64,000 bases of DNA. It comes from Dichomitus squalens LYAD-421 SS1. Taxonomy: Eukaryota; Basidiomycota; Agaricomycetes; Polyporales; Polyporaceae. The translations under genes and the position numbers were made by a program. The stretch is from contig NW_006766883.1 of NCBI RefSeq assembly GCF_000275845.1, positions 1,077,163-1,141,162 of the forward strand, written 5' to 3'. Below are positions 54,956 through 64,000 of the stretch, piece after piece. The notes beneath the pieces are model-generated. The model had not been told where the DNA came from, did no database searches, and was given only the letters and a program-made list of their open reading frames with translations. How positions within the stretch are numbered: position 1 is the first letter of the stretch; every line of letters begins with the position of its first letter.

Positions 54956-57340
54956 TCAGCACTCCCCTAGGAACTTGTTCTTGGGGAACTGCCGCTTGTA
55001 GTCATCAACCCAAGTCGTCAGGTTCGGGTTATTGTAGGCCTCCTTGTACCTGCACAACGGAGACGTGAGTCATGTAATTACGCTGAGCGATGGCGACAGA
55101 CCACGCACTCCTCGATATATGCCGCTGTCGGGAAATCAGGAGGGTTGCACCCAATATTAATCGCGCTGGGATCCTGATACACACGGACGTAATCGACCCG
55201 CATCCTAGTGGGGAACTGGATATGGGCGAAATCCACATCCCCGAACTTCTTAGAAATGCCCAAGTTCATGATGAGATACTGAAATTAATCCGAAGGTGTC
55301 AGTAGGTCCGATATTATACATAGGGAGATCCTCACCATCGGCTCTTGGGGGACAGGCCTGTCGCTTATCTCTGCGACCGCGTCAGGTCCCATACCAGGCT
55401 GGCGCAAAGCCCAGGCTAATTGTCCATCGGTGATCCACGCGATGTACTGTGTCTGATTCAGCAAAGACGGCCCCCTATTTGATAGTAGCAGTAGCTTCTA
55501 CTCACTGCGTCGCCGAAGCCGGGCTTGTATTGGAATGCATAGACAGAGTACTGTCTCCCATTCAACTCATATCCCTCTTGGTCTAGACAGTGTTCGGCCC
55601 ACTCGACGTCAGCTCCAGACTTTCAGAACGTACTAGTGGCGGTTATGACGGACGTGGCCTGCTGGTATATCCCTCCCTTGTAGGAGTTCAAAACGCTCTT
55701 CGATGCATTGGCGATGATCAGGTTATCCGATGAATTGTTCCAGACATAATTGATATTGAATGGCTATTACCATGGCAGCGTCAGTGCATAATATGGCATA
55801 CCAGAAACCGTTCCTACCGCCCATTGTCCCGACTGAGATACGCCTGCCGCAGCACCTTCTGGTGTCCCTCCGATCTACAGGACAGTCGAAGCCGCATCAC
55901 CGATGAGGGAGGCATCTGGCATAACAGCGGTGATCAAAACATACCTGAGCCTCAAACATGTCAATCTCAGGGGCCGACCGACCAACACATTCGCCATTGG
56001 AGTGGACAGGCCCCGGGTGAGATTCACCAGGACAAGTGCATCGCGACAGCCGCTGACCGGGCAGATAAGAGAGGGCGCCGTCATAGTCCCTGTCATTATC
56101 CACAGTAGCTGCGACTGGTTGGCCGTTGAAAGTCTGGTTGGCTACAGTCCCGATGTCACATGCGTCGTAAGTGTAAGGCCACTATGGAAACAGGATTCAG
56201 CGGTGATTCTCAACCATGTGTCGGACACGCACCATGCCGTCGAGGGAGGCACCGTAGCCAGCTCGACCAAGATTACCCATCGCCCATATGGCAGGCCACA
56301 GACCTTTGACATTATTAGAACCTGGTAGCACGACCGATACTTCTACGAGGCCGCCGGTAAAGCAGAACTTGTTCCATGTAGCCATCATACCACCAGTGTA
56401 GTTCAGCCCATGGTTCTGTTCCTCAGTGAGCGTGATGTCCAGTGAGCCGTTACGCGTTGTTATTGCCTTTGGATCATACCACTCCAGGTTATCCGTGGCC
56501 CAGTAATGCAGGTCAACAGCTTCCCAGTAGGGATCATCTCCAGGGTAGAAAGTTCGGCCTTCTTGGTCGAACTCGTCGCTGAAGACTAGCTGCCAAGTTT
56601 GTCCCGTCACATGGTCCACCCTCGTCCGAGCCTCCTGGGGCGTGTCGCGGTCTATCAGGCCACGAATGCCTGGGATATCAGGAACTTGACCGGAAGCATT
56701 GATACCGCCGAGACCGAAGCCTCCCAGAGTTGACTGGGGGGATTTGGCGAAGTAGGTAATCAAGGGATAACCGACGCTAGTTATGAGGATGCTTATTAGG
56801 ATAGAAGAGCAAGAGAATAGAACAGAGGTTGCGTACCAAAGCGCGATAATGCCAGCCCCAAGGATAATAATGCAGCTGAGGTTCATGAGTCCACGTACAG
56901 TGAATATATATCCGCCCCCATCAAGCCTGCGATCTCTGCGAGGGTCCGGGGTGTGCAGGCTATCGTCTGACTCCAGGCCGTTGAAGGCAGCCGGATCCAG
57001 GGGTAGGACATACTGTTCGTATACATCAGTGTCGAACTTGACATAGGTTCCTCTGACGTACCTTATCGGAGACTGACGGACGCGATGTTTCAGTCATGAC
57101 GACCTATAACAACGACGTCGTTCATAATCTAGGCTAGATTTATACGGTATCACTCACAAGGGATAAATTACTACTAGCCGCGCGAAGAGGCAGAGTGGAG
57201 GAAGGAACATGGGAGTACACGGCTGAAGGAGAGCGATTGCCTCGTCCGTTCACGTCGGGCGAAACGAGTTTGGCCATGGACTCCATAGTGTCGCTGGACT
57301 GGCGAAATCGGTTGCGGATTGTGGGAGAAGGAGGCGACAT
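54956..57340 (-). CDS. KRE6/SKN1-type GH16 beta-glucan synthesis protein
   Basis: A type II membrane glycoside-hydrolase-family-16 protein of the yeast Kre6/Skn1 group, required for beta-1,6-glucan in the cell wall. The start at 57340 (MSPPSPTIRNRFR) opens a cytoplasmic tail. An 85-nt intron (57157-57073) joins SNLSL to SPIRYVRGTYVKFDTDVY, then the conserved HTPDPRRDRR precedes the anchor (LSCIIILGAGIIALW). The luminal domain has QLVFSDEFDQEGRTFYPGDD, YWATDNLEWYDPKAIT, MMATW.KFCFTGG, GLWPAIWAMGNLGRAGYG, and the GH16 active-site segment APEIDMFEAQ (ExDxxE). The end is MRVDYVRVYQDP, YKEAYNNPNLTTW and KNKFLGEC. More than eight introns. Internal boundaries between 56200 and 55270 are not fully resolved. 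Confidence 0.9.
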
Positions 57341-58497
57341 GCAAGCAAAGAAGCAGCTTGTAGGGACAGTAGGTGTTAGCAAGAGTTGGTCAAGTACCGG
57401 CGAATATTTGAGCGGGAAACAATATGCGGCCAACACTGACATACTAACGTGAGCCGTGCAGCGCATCAAGGCAGAGCTCAAGCGAACAGTATGCCGTATA
57501 GTGGGATACTACCTGCGCACTGAATTCCCGACCGTCAGCCAATAGTCATCAGAAGAAGCATGTGGAGGCCTTTCCTCCGGAATTTGTGGCAAGCCAACGC
57601 CGTCAAATTCCCCCGTGTGATTATGCCCCGAATTCGAGTTGACAACTTGACCAGTGAGGCAACTCACAAAGAGACCATGTGCCTGCCGCCTAATGGCATC
57701 AGTGGGGACGTCGTGCGTACAAGTTGTCCAGAATATGCAGTTGCCCGCTGCTTCGTTGGAAGGTCTGAGACGAGCGATTCGCCGAGGCCTGATTTGCTCA
57801 CCAATGCAGGGTGCTTCGGCCTCGTGTGATGATACATCACATCCGAAGCCGCTATGAGACGAAGGACTTATGGAATTGCATTGTAAGGGCGCTTGACTGA
57901 GACTTCGCGGGTCACATGAGTGGAGACAACGCTTTGTCTAGCGTGGAACACGATACGATGAGCTTCGTGATAGTGACACTGTATACGGTGCAATGACGTT
58001 AGCCCCTGCACCACCCACTGTTCCAAGCACAAGGCTGTCTCACCGTGCGTAACAACTCAAACAAAGTTATAACCACCGATTGCAATGCCTGCAACCATTC
58101 AGGCTATTGATAGCATCTGTAGGCATCGCACCCGCAACACAGCCCGCTGATGATCGCCATAAATGCGACCCTTGCAGCCATACATGCGACGAGCCGTCAC
58201 CGGAAGTAGAGCACACCTTCTGTTTCAACGCGTCCACTGGCCGACAATAGAAAGTAGCCGGTCGTGACACTGCTTTACTACGGGTCGGAGATCGTTCGGC
58301 TCTAAGCGAGGCGCAGCTAAATCCGGTCAATTGGTACTACGGCTACAGAAAGCGAATGCAGACAAAGCAACTTCGGAGAGTCTACGGTGCTGAGTCAAAG
58401 GATCAGAGCGGAGCAAAATAGCATGTCAAAACGCTGGTAAGCCGATTACCGAACAATATTAGAGAGCAAACCAGAAATCCGTCCGTTGTGATATAAA
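57341..58497. other. Intergenic, no gene named
   Basis: Upstream of the GH16 gene and downstream of the CorA gene. A plus-strand open frame at 57560-57829 resembles nothing known. No TATA box or repeat stood out. Confidence 0.4.
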
Positions 58498-61139
58498 TTA
58501 TGCCTTCAGCTTCGAGGTAAGCCTGCGCCGTTTGGCTTGGATCCACCAGTACCGGACGACGCTGGAGTAGATGGTAGCGATGACAGCTCCGGCAGAGACG
58601 ACGACCGCAAATGTGGTGTACTTGTTTCCAGATAGATTGTTGTGGGGAACTCCAACATTCATGGAAAATAGACCTACGCTCGGATGAGTACAGATGATTT
58701 CACGCAGGGTGCCAGGACCACGCACCGATTAGAGTCTGCACGCAAACAACACCCAGAGAAATGATGGTCAGGAACGTCACGGCCTTGTCACTGTCATTTT
58801 TGGCCCTGTTGACTGACATTCGAAGCTGTTGGAGGAATGTCGGATACGACTGGTTGAGCATCCGTTCGTAGTGAGCGAGCGACTGCTGGAGAGCCAGAAT
58901 GTGATCTAGAGCTTGCTGTCAACTCCTGGAATCTGCAGAACACACAAGTCATGTTTACCTTGGACGTCACCCATATACACGAAGATATCTAAATCATCTT
59001 CCGTCCCCGAGCCGAGACTCCACTCGCCCTTGGTCAGCAGCCGCTTCTTCACCTGCGTCACAACTTCGGATTTAACGGCTATAAAGCGCGATAAAGATGT
59101 GACGAGCCTCCGAATACGCGCCATACGCGACACGGTGGTTGTCGGGTGGTAGTATCCAGGGGCGGTCGTGTCGACAGCCTTGAAACGGGGTATAGAGGCG
59201 ATAACGTCCACGATGGCACGTCTTGCCCGACGCATCATTAAGGGGACGCTGGCAGGCGAAACAAATCGGGGTCGGAGGGGAATGGTCTTGGTTGACGTTG
59301 TCTTCGCGAGGGCCGGCGAAGGCGGGGAATCTATCTCGTCCACCTCTGTGTGGGAGGTTTCCTTCGACCTAGAAGGATTGGATTCGGGGAACGGTTGCTT
59401 TTCGGCTACGGGGGGTGTATGAGGGCGTTCAGAACGATCTCCTCGAAGTAGACCATCAGGCCGGCCAGCCGAGAAGACCCTTCGTTCCATTTCCATGACC
59501 TCCTTGTCTATAATGTCCAGGTACGGGAAGTAGGAGTCGACGATCGAATCCAGAAGGCCGTGGGCAATCCAATCTGTTCATCACGAATAAGCTCGTTATT
59601 CTATGCTGAAGGCAGAGTGTCGCGTACCGGATGAAGCGTTGGTACTCTCATCAAGCAGCATGATTCTATGCCGAACCCGGTCTACGTGCTCTACACGCGA
59701 AGCGCTTGAGACCAACATTCACCCATAAACCCTTCGTTGTGACTTACCCTCAACATCCGCGAAATGAAACTGACGAGCATGGGTGAGCAATGCCTTCACT
59801 TTTGAGCAGGCACACTAGGACACCTACAGAACATATCCCCTCACGAAAGACCACCAAATACATATTGACCTCTGCAACGATACCCTCGTCATCCTCACTC
59901 ACCACGTCTGCGCTCAGTATGTTCCGCAGTCGCTCCCGCGTCTTCCGACTCTCGATGGCGCGGAACGACAAGAAGTAGTACCCAAGCTTCGGGAACAGTT
60001 CCAGCTTCTCGCGTGGGTCTTGCGTCAGAATATCCTCCAGTGTCAACGGGTGGAGCCCTAGCAGCTATCATAGAGTCCGATTTAGAACTTATCAGTCGGT
60101 CAAAGAACACTACTGGAAAGACCTTGCCGATCTCGCACATATCCTCCCACGAAGGAGAAGATACGTCCAGCCACCATGCCTTCGGCGCGCGCTGAGGCTC
60201 GAGCTTGACAGTGAGGGGTTTCGGCGGCGGTAGGGCAGATGGGGTTTGGGGTATCTGGACCATGGGTTGCTTCTGCTTGCCCTTCCCTTCCCTCTCCTTG
60301 CGTGATGTGCTTGAACTCGGGAGAGTCGGCGTCGGCCGCGCGACAGCGTCCACGTCCGAGAGCATATAGTCATGCACGGGAAGCGACACTGGTCGCAGCG
60401 GAGGCGAGGCATTGGAGGTGGGTGCCAAAGATGCTGCGGAGAGGACCGAAGGCTGCGGGTCCGCGCGGACACGACGAGCCTTCGCGCGTTCCCTCAAGAC
60501 GACGTTCAAGCGTGCAGTGACCTCGTGAAGGTCCGTAGTGCACAACATCGGGTCTTGGTTAACGAGCGCGATCCGCGCCGCCCTTCGCTCGGCGGCAGCG
60601 TGCGACTTCGCAGAGGCCGGAGGGAGCTTGGGCACATACAAAACGAAGCCGCGAGGTATATTCCGGAGGTCTTCACGGGCCCGTATGCGTGCGGCGATCT
60701 CGAGCTCTGACCGCGCGTTCTGTATCGTGGTCGCGATGCTGCGTGGGCGCCGCTTGCGCCTGCGCGGTGCTTGGGACTTGCCGCGGCTGATGGAGGCGGA
60801 CGACGTGGAGGAGGTGGACGATGAGGAGGACAGACTTGAGGTCGAACGCCATGCGCGAGCCCATCGCGCTATCGCATGCTCGACCCCCGCAGAGATCGCT
60901 CCAAGCCGGCCTCCAAAAACAGATGCGCTTGAGCTAGAGCTGGAAGAAGAGGTGGATGGAGCTGGTGAGGGTGTTCTGGCAGGCCCAGGAGTCGGCGGGG
61001 TGCCGCGATAGATGTCATTATCTTCGCTCTCGTTGTCCGTGCCGTCCGGGAGGTCTGCGGGATTTGAGACATGGCCATAGACTTCTGCAGGCGGTGGCGG
61101 TTGGAAGGGGGGGCAGCCGGAGTCGTCCTGGGGCGTCAT
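58498..61139 (-). CDS. CorA-family Mg2+ transporter (Alr1/Mnr2-like)
   Basis: A fungal CorA-type divalent-cation channel. The start at 61139 opens a long disordered cytoplasmic region with a poly-Ser tract, a basic patch (RRRKRRPRS), then the CorA alpha/beta domain: KAWWLDVSSPSWEDMCEIGK, then TLEDILTQDPREKLELFPKL and YYFLSFRAIESRKTRERL. DWIAHGLLDSIVDSYFPYLD leads to an insert rich in Pro/Lys, and the long helix includes ILALQQSLAHYERMLNQSYP. TM1 is AVTFLTIISLGVVCVQTLIG, followed by FSMNVGVPHN, the position of the CorA GMN signature. TM2 is TFAVVVSAGAVIATIYSSVV, and the protein ends in a short basic tail. The pore motif reads SMN instead of GMN. At least seven introns. Plasma membrane or vacuole cannot be told apart. 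Confidence 0.88.
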
Positions 61140-61485
61140 GCTGGGGGATGGTACATAGACTAAGTCCGCCTGGAAAGATGGGGGTAAATTTCGCGTGCAT
61201 GAAGGCGGCGCCGCAGTAGGGGTATGCAGCGGTGAGGGAGCTACATGGACGATGAGTGAAAAGAGATGTTCCGTAGCCGCCAGGTGGCCATTCCTGGCAC
61301 TTCTCACAGACGCTCGTTATTTACATGTGCAACTTCGTTAACGTTGTGGCGCACTCTGCCTCTACCATACCAGCCTATCCTAGCCTCTCAATATAATGAC
61401 GTTTGTAACTTGCATGAATGGCACTATAGGTTCTCGATAACACTATAGACAATGAACACCGGGCAGAAGCAAAACTAGATTTGCA

Positions 61486-62991
61486 TCAGTTGGGTCTAGG
61501 ACGTTTCCTGGATCCACTGTCGCCTCCAGGATGTGCACGCTTCAGCCGAGCCGGCCCTCCTTCCCGTGTAGACCTACTTCCGGTGTTCGACAGCTGTCCT
61601 GGGACAAACGGTATCTTCTTCTTTTCCTTCTGGTTGACCTTCTTCTGTTTCTTCTCGATCGCCTTGCGTACTGCACCTCTTCCGCCTCTCTCCGCCAAAG
61701 CATCGTATTTCGCCCGTAGCAGCAGTTCCTTCTTGTCCGCTGTGCAGTGAAGGTGTGCAGTGAGCTCATACTCAAGACGTGACAGGCGTGACGAACACGT
61801 ACCGTCCTTCATGAACCACGCCTTCTTGCCCTGCTTCCGCTTCTCTCGTTCCTCCTTAGCAACCTTGCCGAGAGCTTCCATCTCCACCTTCTCCCGACGG
61901 TCCTTGTTGACCGCGCTTTCAGCACGCTTGACAGCCCGCTCCAGACGCTCGACCTCGGCTGCTCGCTCCTCGCGGAGGTCTCGAGGAGAGTTAGCAAGCA
62001 ATTTGCGCGCGCGCTTGAGGTTCTCTCTGAGTGTGCTCAGCTCTTCCTGGTGTAAGTCGGAAAGGAAGCCGTATTGATTCTGGAAGCGCTTGGGATCGAA
62101 CTCGCCCGTCACTGGGAGGAAGCGTGGATCGCGTGGTACCTTGCGGAGAGGCATGAATGTACGAACAGCCAATTCTGCAAATCGACAAAAGATACGTACA
62201 ACTTTATCCTCGGCTACAAACCTCGAGCGAGATACGGGTCTCTTCGAGGACATCTCCATAGGTCTAGAACAGATATTAGGTCCACAAGTCGATGAATTGA
62301 CAGCATACTCACGCATGTTTGTGTTTGCGTTTTGGCACTACCTTCTTTGGTCGGATATTTTCTTCCTTCTCTTTGCCCTTGTCGAAACGAACTACAGGGC
62401 CGTCGGACTCAGCCTCAGTCTCTGATACCGCAGAGCGCTCCTCTTCTTCAGAGTCAGCAACAGCTGATACTTTAGCTAAAGCCTTTTGTGCTTTGCGTAG
62501 GGCACCAAACGATAGCGACCGTAAGCTCGCTTGCTAAGAGGACACGGTTCAGACAAGCCATCCTGGGAGGCAGAAGGGAGAGAGCATACTAGGTGGGACT
62601 TAGTCCCCTCTTCGTCTTCGCTGCTCTCAGATGCCTCTTCCAAGACTTCTTCTTCGTCCAACTCCTCATCGTCCACCCACTGCGCGACCCGAGGAGCGTC
62701 CGGTTCCGCGTCGTCAAATTCTCCTACGTAGCTCTCGCCCCCACCAAGGTCATCCTCTTCATCCTCGGGGCCAGACGTGCCCAAACCAGAGGCTCCTTCT
62801 TCGAAGAAACCGTCGGAGCTTGAGCCTGCTACTGCCGACTCGTCCGACTCGGATTCTTCTTGAGTATGGTTGGCCTTAGACCTAGAGCCTCGAGCAGGTT
62901 TTGCACGGGTAGCTGTGTGCGCTGCCTTGACTGAGGATGTGGCGGCATGTTGCGAGGTCCTCCTAGAAGCGGGGCGCGGTCTACGAGGCAT
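61486..62991 (-). CDS. RRP36: rRNA-processing protein RRP36
   Basis: A nucleolar component of the small-subunit processome, needed for early cleavage of pre-18S rRNA. The start at 62991 gives a basic, then strongly acidic Glu/Asp/Ser-rich N-terminal half. The conserved core starts PMEMSSKRPVSRSR, followed by the family motif PRDPRFLPVTGEFDPKRFQN and YGFLSDLHQEELSTLRENLK. A long charged helix (ERLERAVKRAESAVNKDRRE) leads to KKAWFMKDG, KELLLRAKYDALAERGGRGA and RKAIEKKQKKVNQKEKKKIP. The C-terminus is basic, typical of nucleolar localisation. About five exons; internal boundaries around 62330-62160 were not all fixed. Confidence 0.92.
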
Positions 62992-63483
62992 TCCGAGTCA
63001 AGGGAATCCGGGCAGGTTGTGGAAAGTGGAAGGTTGTGACCCTACAGGTTCGACCGCTGCTCAGCGCGGTGCTGCATAGATCGCAGGAGAGGTTATTTTG
63101 CCGTTATCAGATAAGATGGCGCCCGCACGGACGTGACCGCGTCCCGATCGCGTCGTTGCGCGCGATCGTCCGTCCTCGACTCACAAGGCTTGTAGCTTTC
63201 GTTCGCAGTCAATCGTCGACTATGCCGACTCTACGTGCGCCAACACAGGACATAGGCGCATTCCGAGGGCACATCATGTTCGTCATCAGCTTTATATAAC
63301 GTCCACGGCTTGCTCAGTAAGCTTGCTTTGAACCCAAACCCAAGCTGCGGCAGCCCTGTCCAATTGCGACACCCAACACCCATATTCGCCTATCATAATC
63401 AGTGCATGCTTGACTATAACAGAGCGGCCTGATCTGCCTGCCACCTGCGCACGCGCTATCTTCAACGCCCTCAGCACCCTACC
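62992..63483. other. Divergent intergenic region
   Basis: Between RRP36 and the FMN reductase. A GGTTCGACC word near 63046 looks like a tRNA B box but has no foldable partner. A CpG-rich patch lies at 63110-63175. Confidence 0.4.
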
Positions 63484-64000
63484 ATGTCCAAAGTCGCGCT
63501 CATCATGGGCAGCCTCCGCCGACCAGGCAACGGCATCGGCATCGCGAACTGGCTCACGCCCATCCTCCGCAAAGGCTTCGAGAACTCCAAGACGGACGTC
63601 GTCTTCGTCGACTCCACGAAGCCGCCCCTCCCGCTCGGCCCCCTTGTCGATGGCTCGTACGTCCCCGCCGAGATCCGCGACCCTACGAAGTACCTGCACC
63701 CGAACGTGCGCGAGTGGGCGACGTTCGTGAGCTCGTGCAGCGGCTTCGTCGTTCTCTCTCCGGAGTATAACGGCTCGTATCCCGGTGAGCTCAAGAACAC
63801 CCTCGACCACCTCTACTGGGAATGGCACAAAAAGCCCGTCTTGCTCGTCACGTACGGAGGCGGCGGGGGTTTGCGCGTCGCCGCGCAGCTTCGGGGGCTG
63901 TTGGGAGGGCCGTTCAAGATGAAGGTGGCTGAGAAGGGTGTTGCAATCAAGTGGCCGAAGGGTTCGGGGCATGTGCCATCTGAAGGGGAGCCGCCGCAAT
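63484..64000 (+). CDS. NADPH-dependent FMN reductase-like flavoprotein (partial)
   Basis: A flavodoxin-like NADPH-dependent FMN reductase (quinone/azo-reductase type), cut by the window edge after 172 residues. The ATG at 63484 starts MSKVALIMGSLRRPGNGIGI, whose GSLRRPGNG is the phosphate-binding loop for FMN. The second flavin loop is VVLSPEYNGSYPGELKNTLD, with the family's SPEYN motif, and VLLVTYGGGGGLRVAAQLRG follows. No intron occurs in the visible part, unlike most genes here. Most members are about 190-210 residues, so little should be missing unless the gene has a longer tail. Likely cytosolic. Confidence 0.9.
   Translation, partial: MSKVALIMGSLRRPGNGIGIANWLTPILRKGFENSKTDVVFVDSTKPPLPLGPLVDGSYVPAEIRDPTKYLHPNVREWATFVSSCSGFVVLSPEYNGSYPGELKNTLDHLYWEWHKKPVLLVTYGGGGGLRVAAQLRGLLGGPFKMKVAEKGVAIKWPKGSGHVPSEGEPPQ

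Noticed and set aside
63030..63060. tRNA gene suggested by a B-box-like GGTTCGACC
   Set aside because: No A box at the right distance and no cloverleaf could be drawn.

Overview
This 64 kb window is nuclear DNA of a filamentous basidiomycete, probably an Agaricomycete (inference; a polypore-like genome would fit). The genes are GC-rich and closely spaced on both strands. They are cut by many 40-90 nt GT-AG introns, with several 13-14 nt micro-exons, and they include fungal families such as RTA1, DUF6534, KRE6/SKN1 and the short TPR-less SGT1. I rebuilt exon structures by hand. Where I list exons, lengths and splice phases close to a full reading frame, except where I say otherwise.

Layout. 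1.3-8.2 kb: a PhzF-like gene with two offsetting frame breaks, an RTA1-family membrane protein in ten exons and a DUF6534-type membrane protein, all on the minus strand, followed by about 1.9 kb with no gene I can name. 10.1-19.2 kb: SGT1 co-chaperone, a GST-domain protein, a GT31 glycosyltransferase and a conserved unknown membrane protein. 20-36 kb is the most distinctive block. It holds a small Gly/Gln-rich protein, then a mucin-like single-pass membrane protein (A), a tandem array of medium-chain quinone-oxidoreductase genes (one truncated and frameshifted, two intact) inside a repeated unit, an isochorismatase-family hydrolase, and a second mucin-like membrane protein (B) with the same architecture as A.

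38-52 kb is a housekeeping stretch: a Rab4-type GTPase, a D-serine dehydratase-like PLP enzyme divergent from an HSL-type esterase, an RBM39/CC1-type splicing factor, a ketol-acid-reductoisomerase-like protein without an evident mitochondrial leader, a short-chain dehydrogenase convergent with a cupin, and PEX16. 52-64 kb: a coiled-coil protein, a KRE6/SKN1-type GH16 protein, a CorA-type Mg2+ transporter, ribosome biogenesis factor RRP36 and the 5' part of an NADPH-dependent FMN reductase.

No rRNA, convincing tRNA, CRISPR array or intact transposon was seen. The best candidate for something unusual is the 21.5-36.3 kb block, where two sibling mucin-type sensors flank a recently amplified oxidoreductase array and an isochorismatase-family gene. 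A functional link is inference only. The several long gene-free stretches (4.3-6.1, 8.2-10.1, 36.3-38.1 kb) hold short open stretches but nothing I can name.
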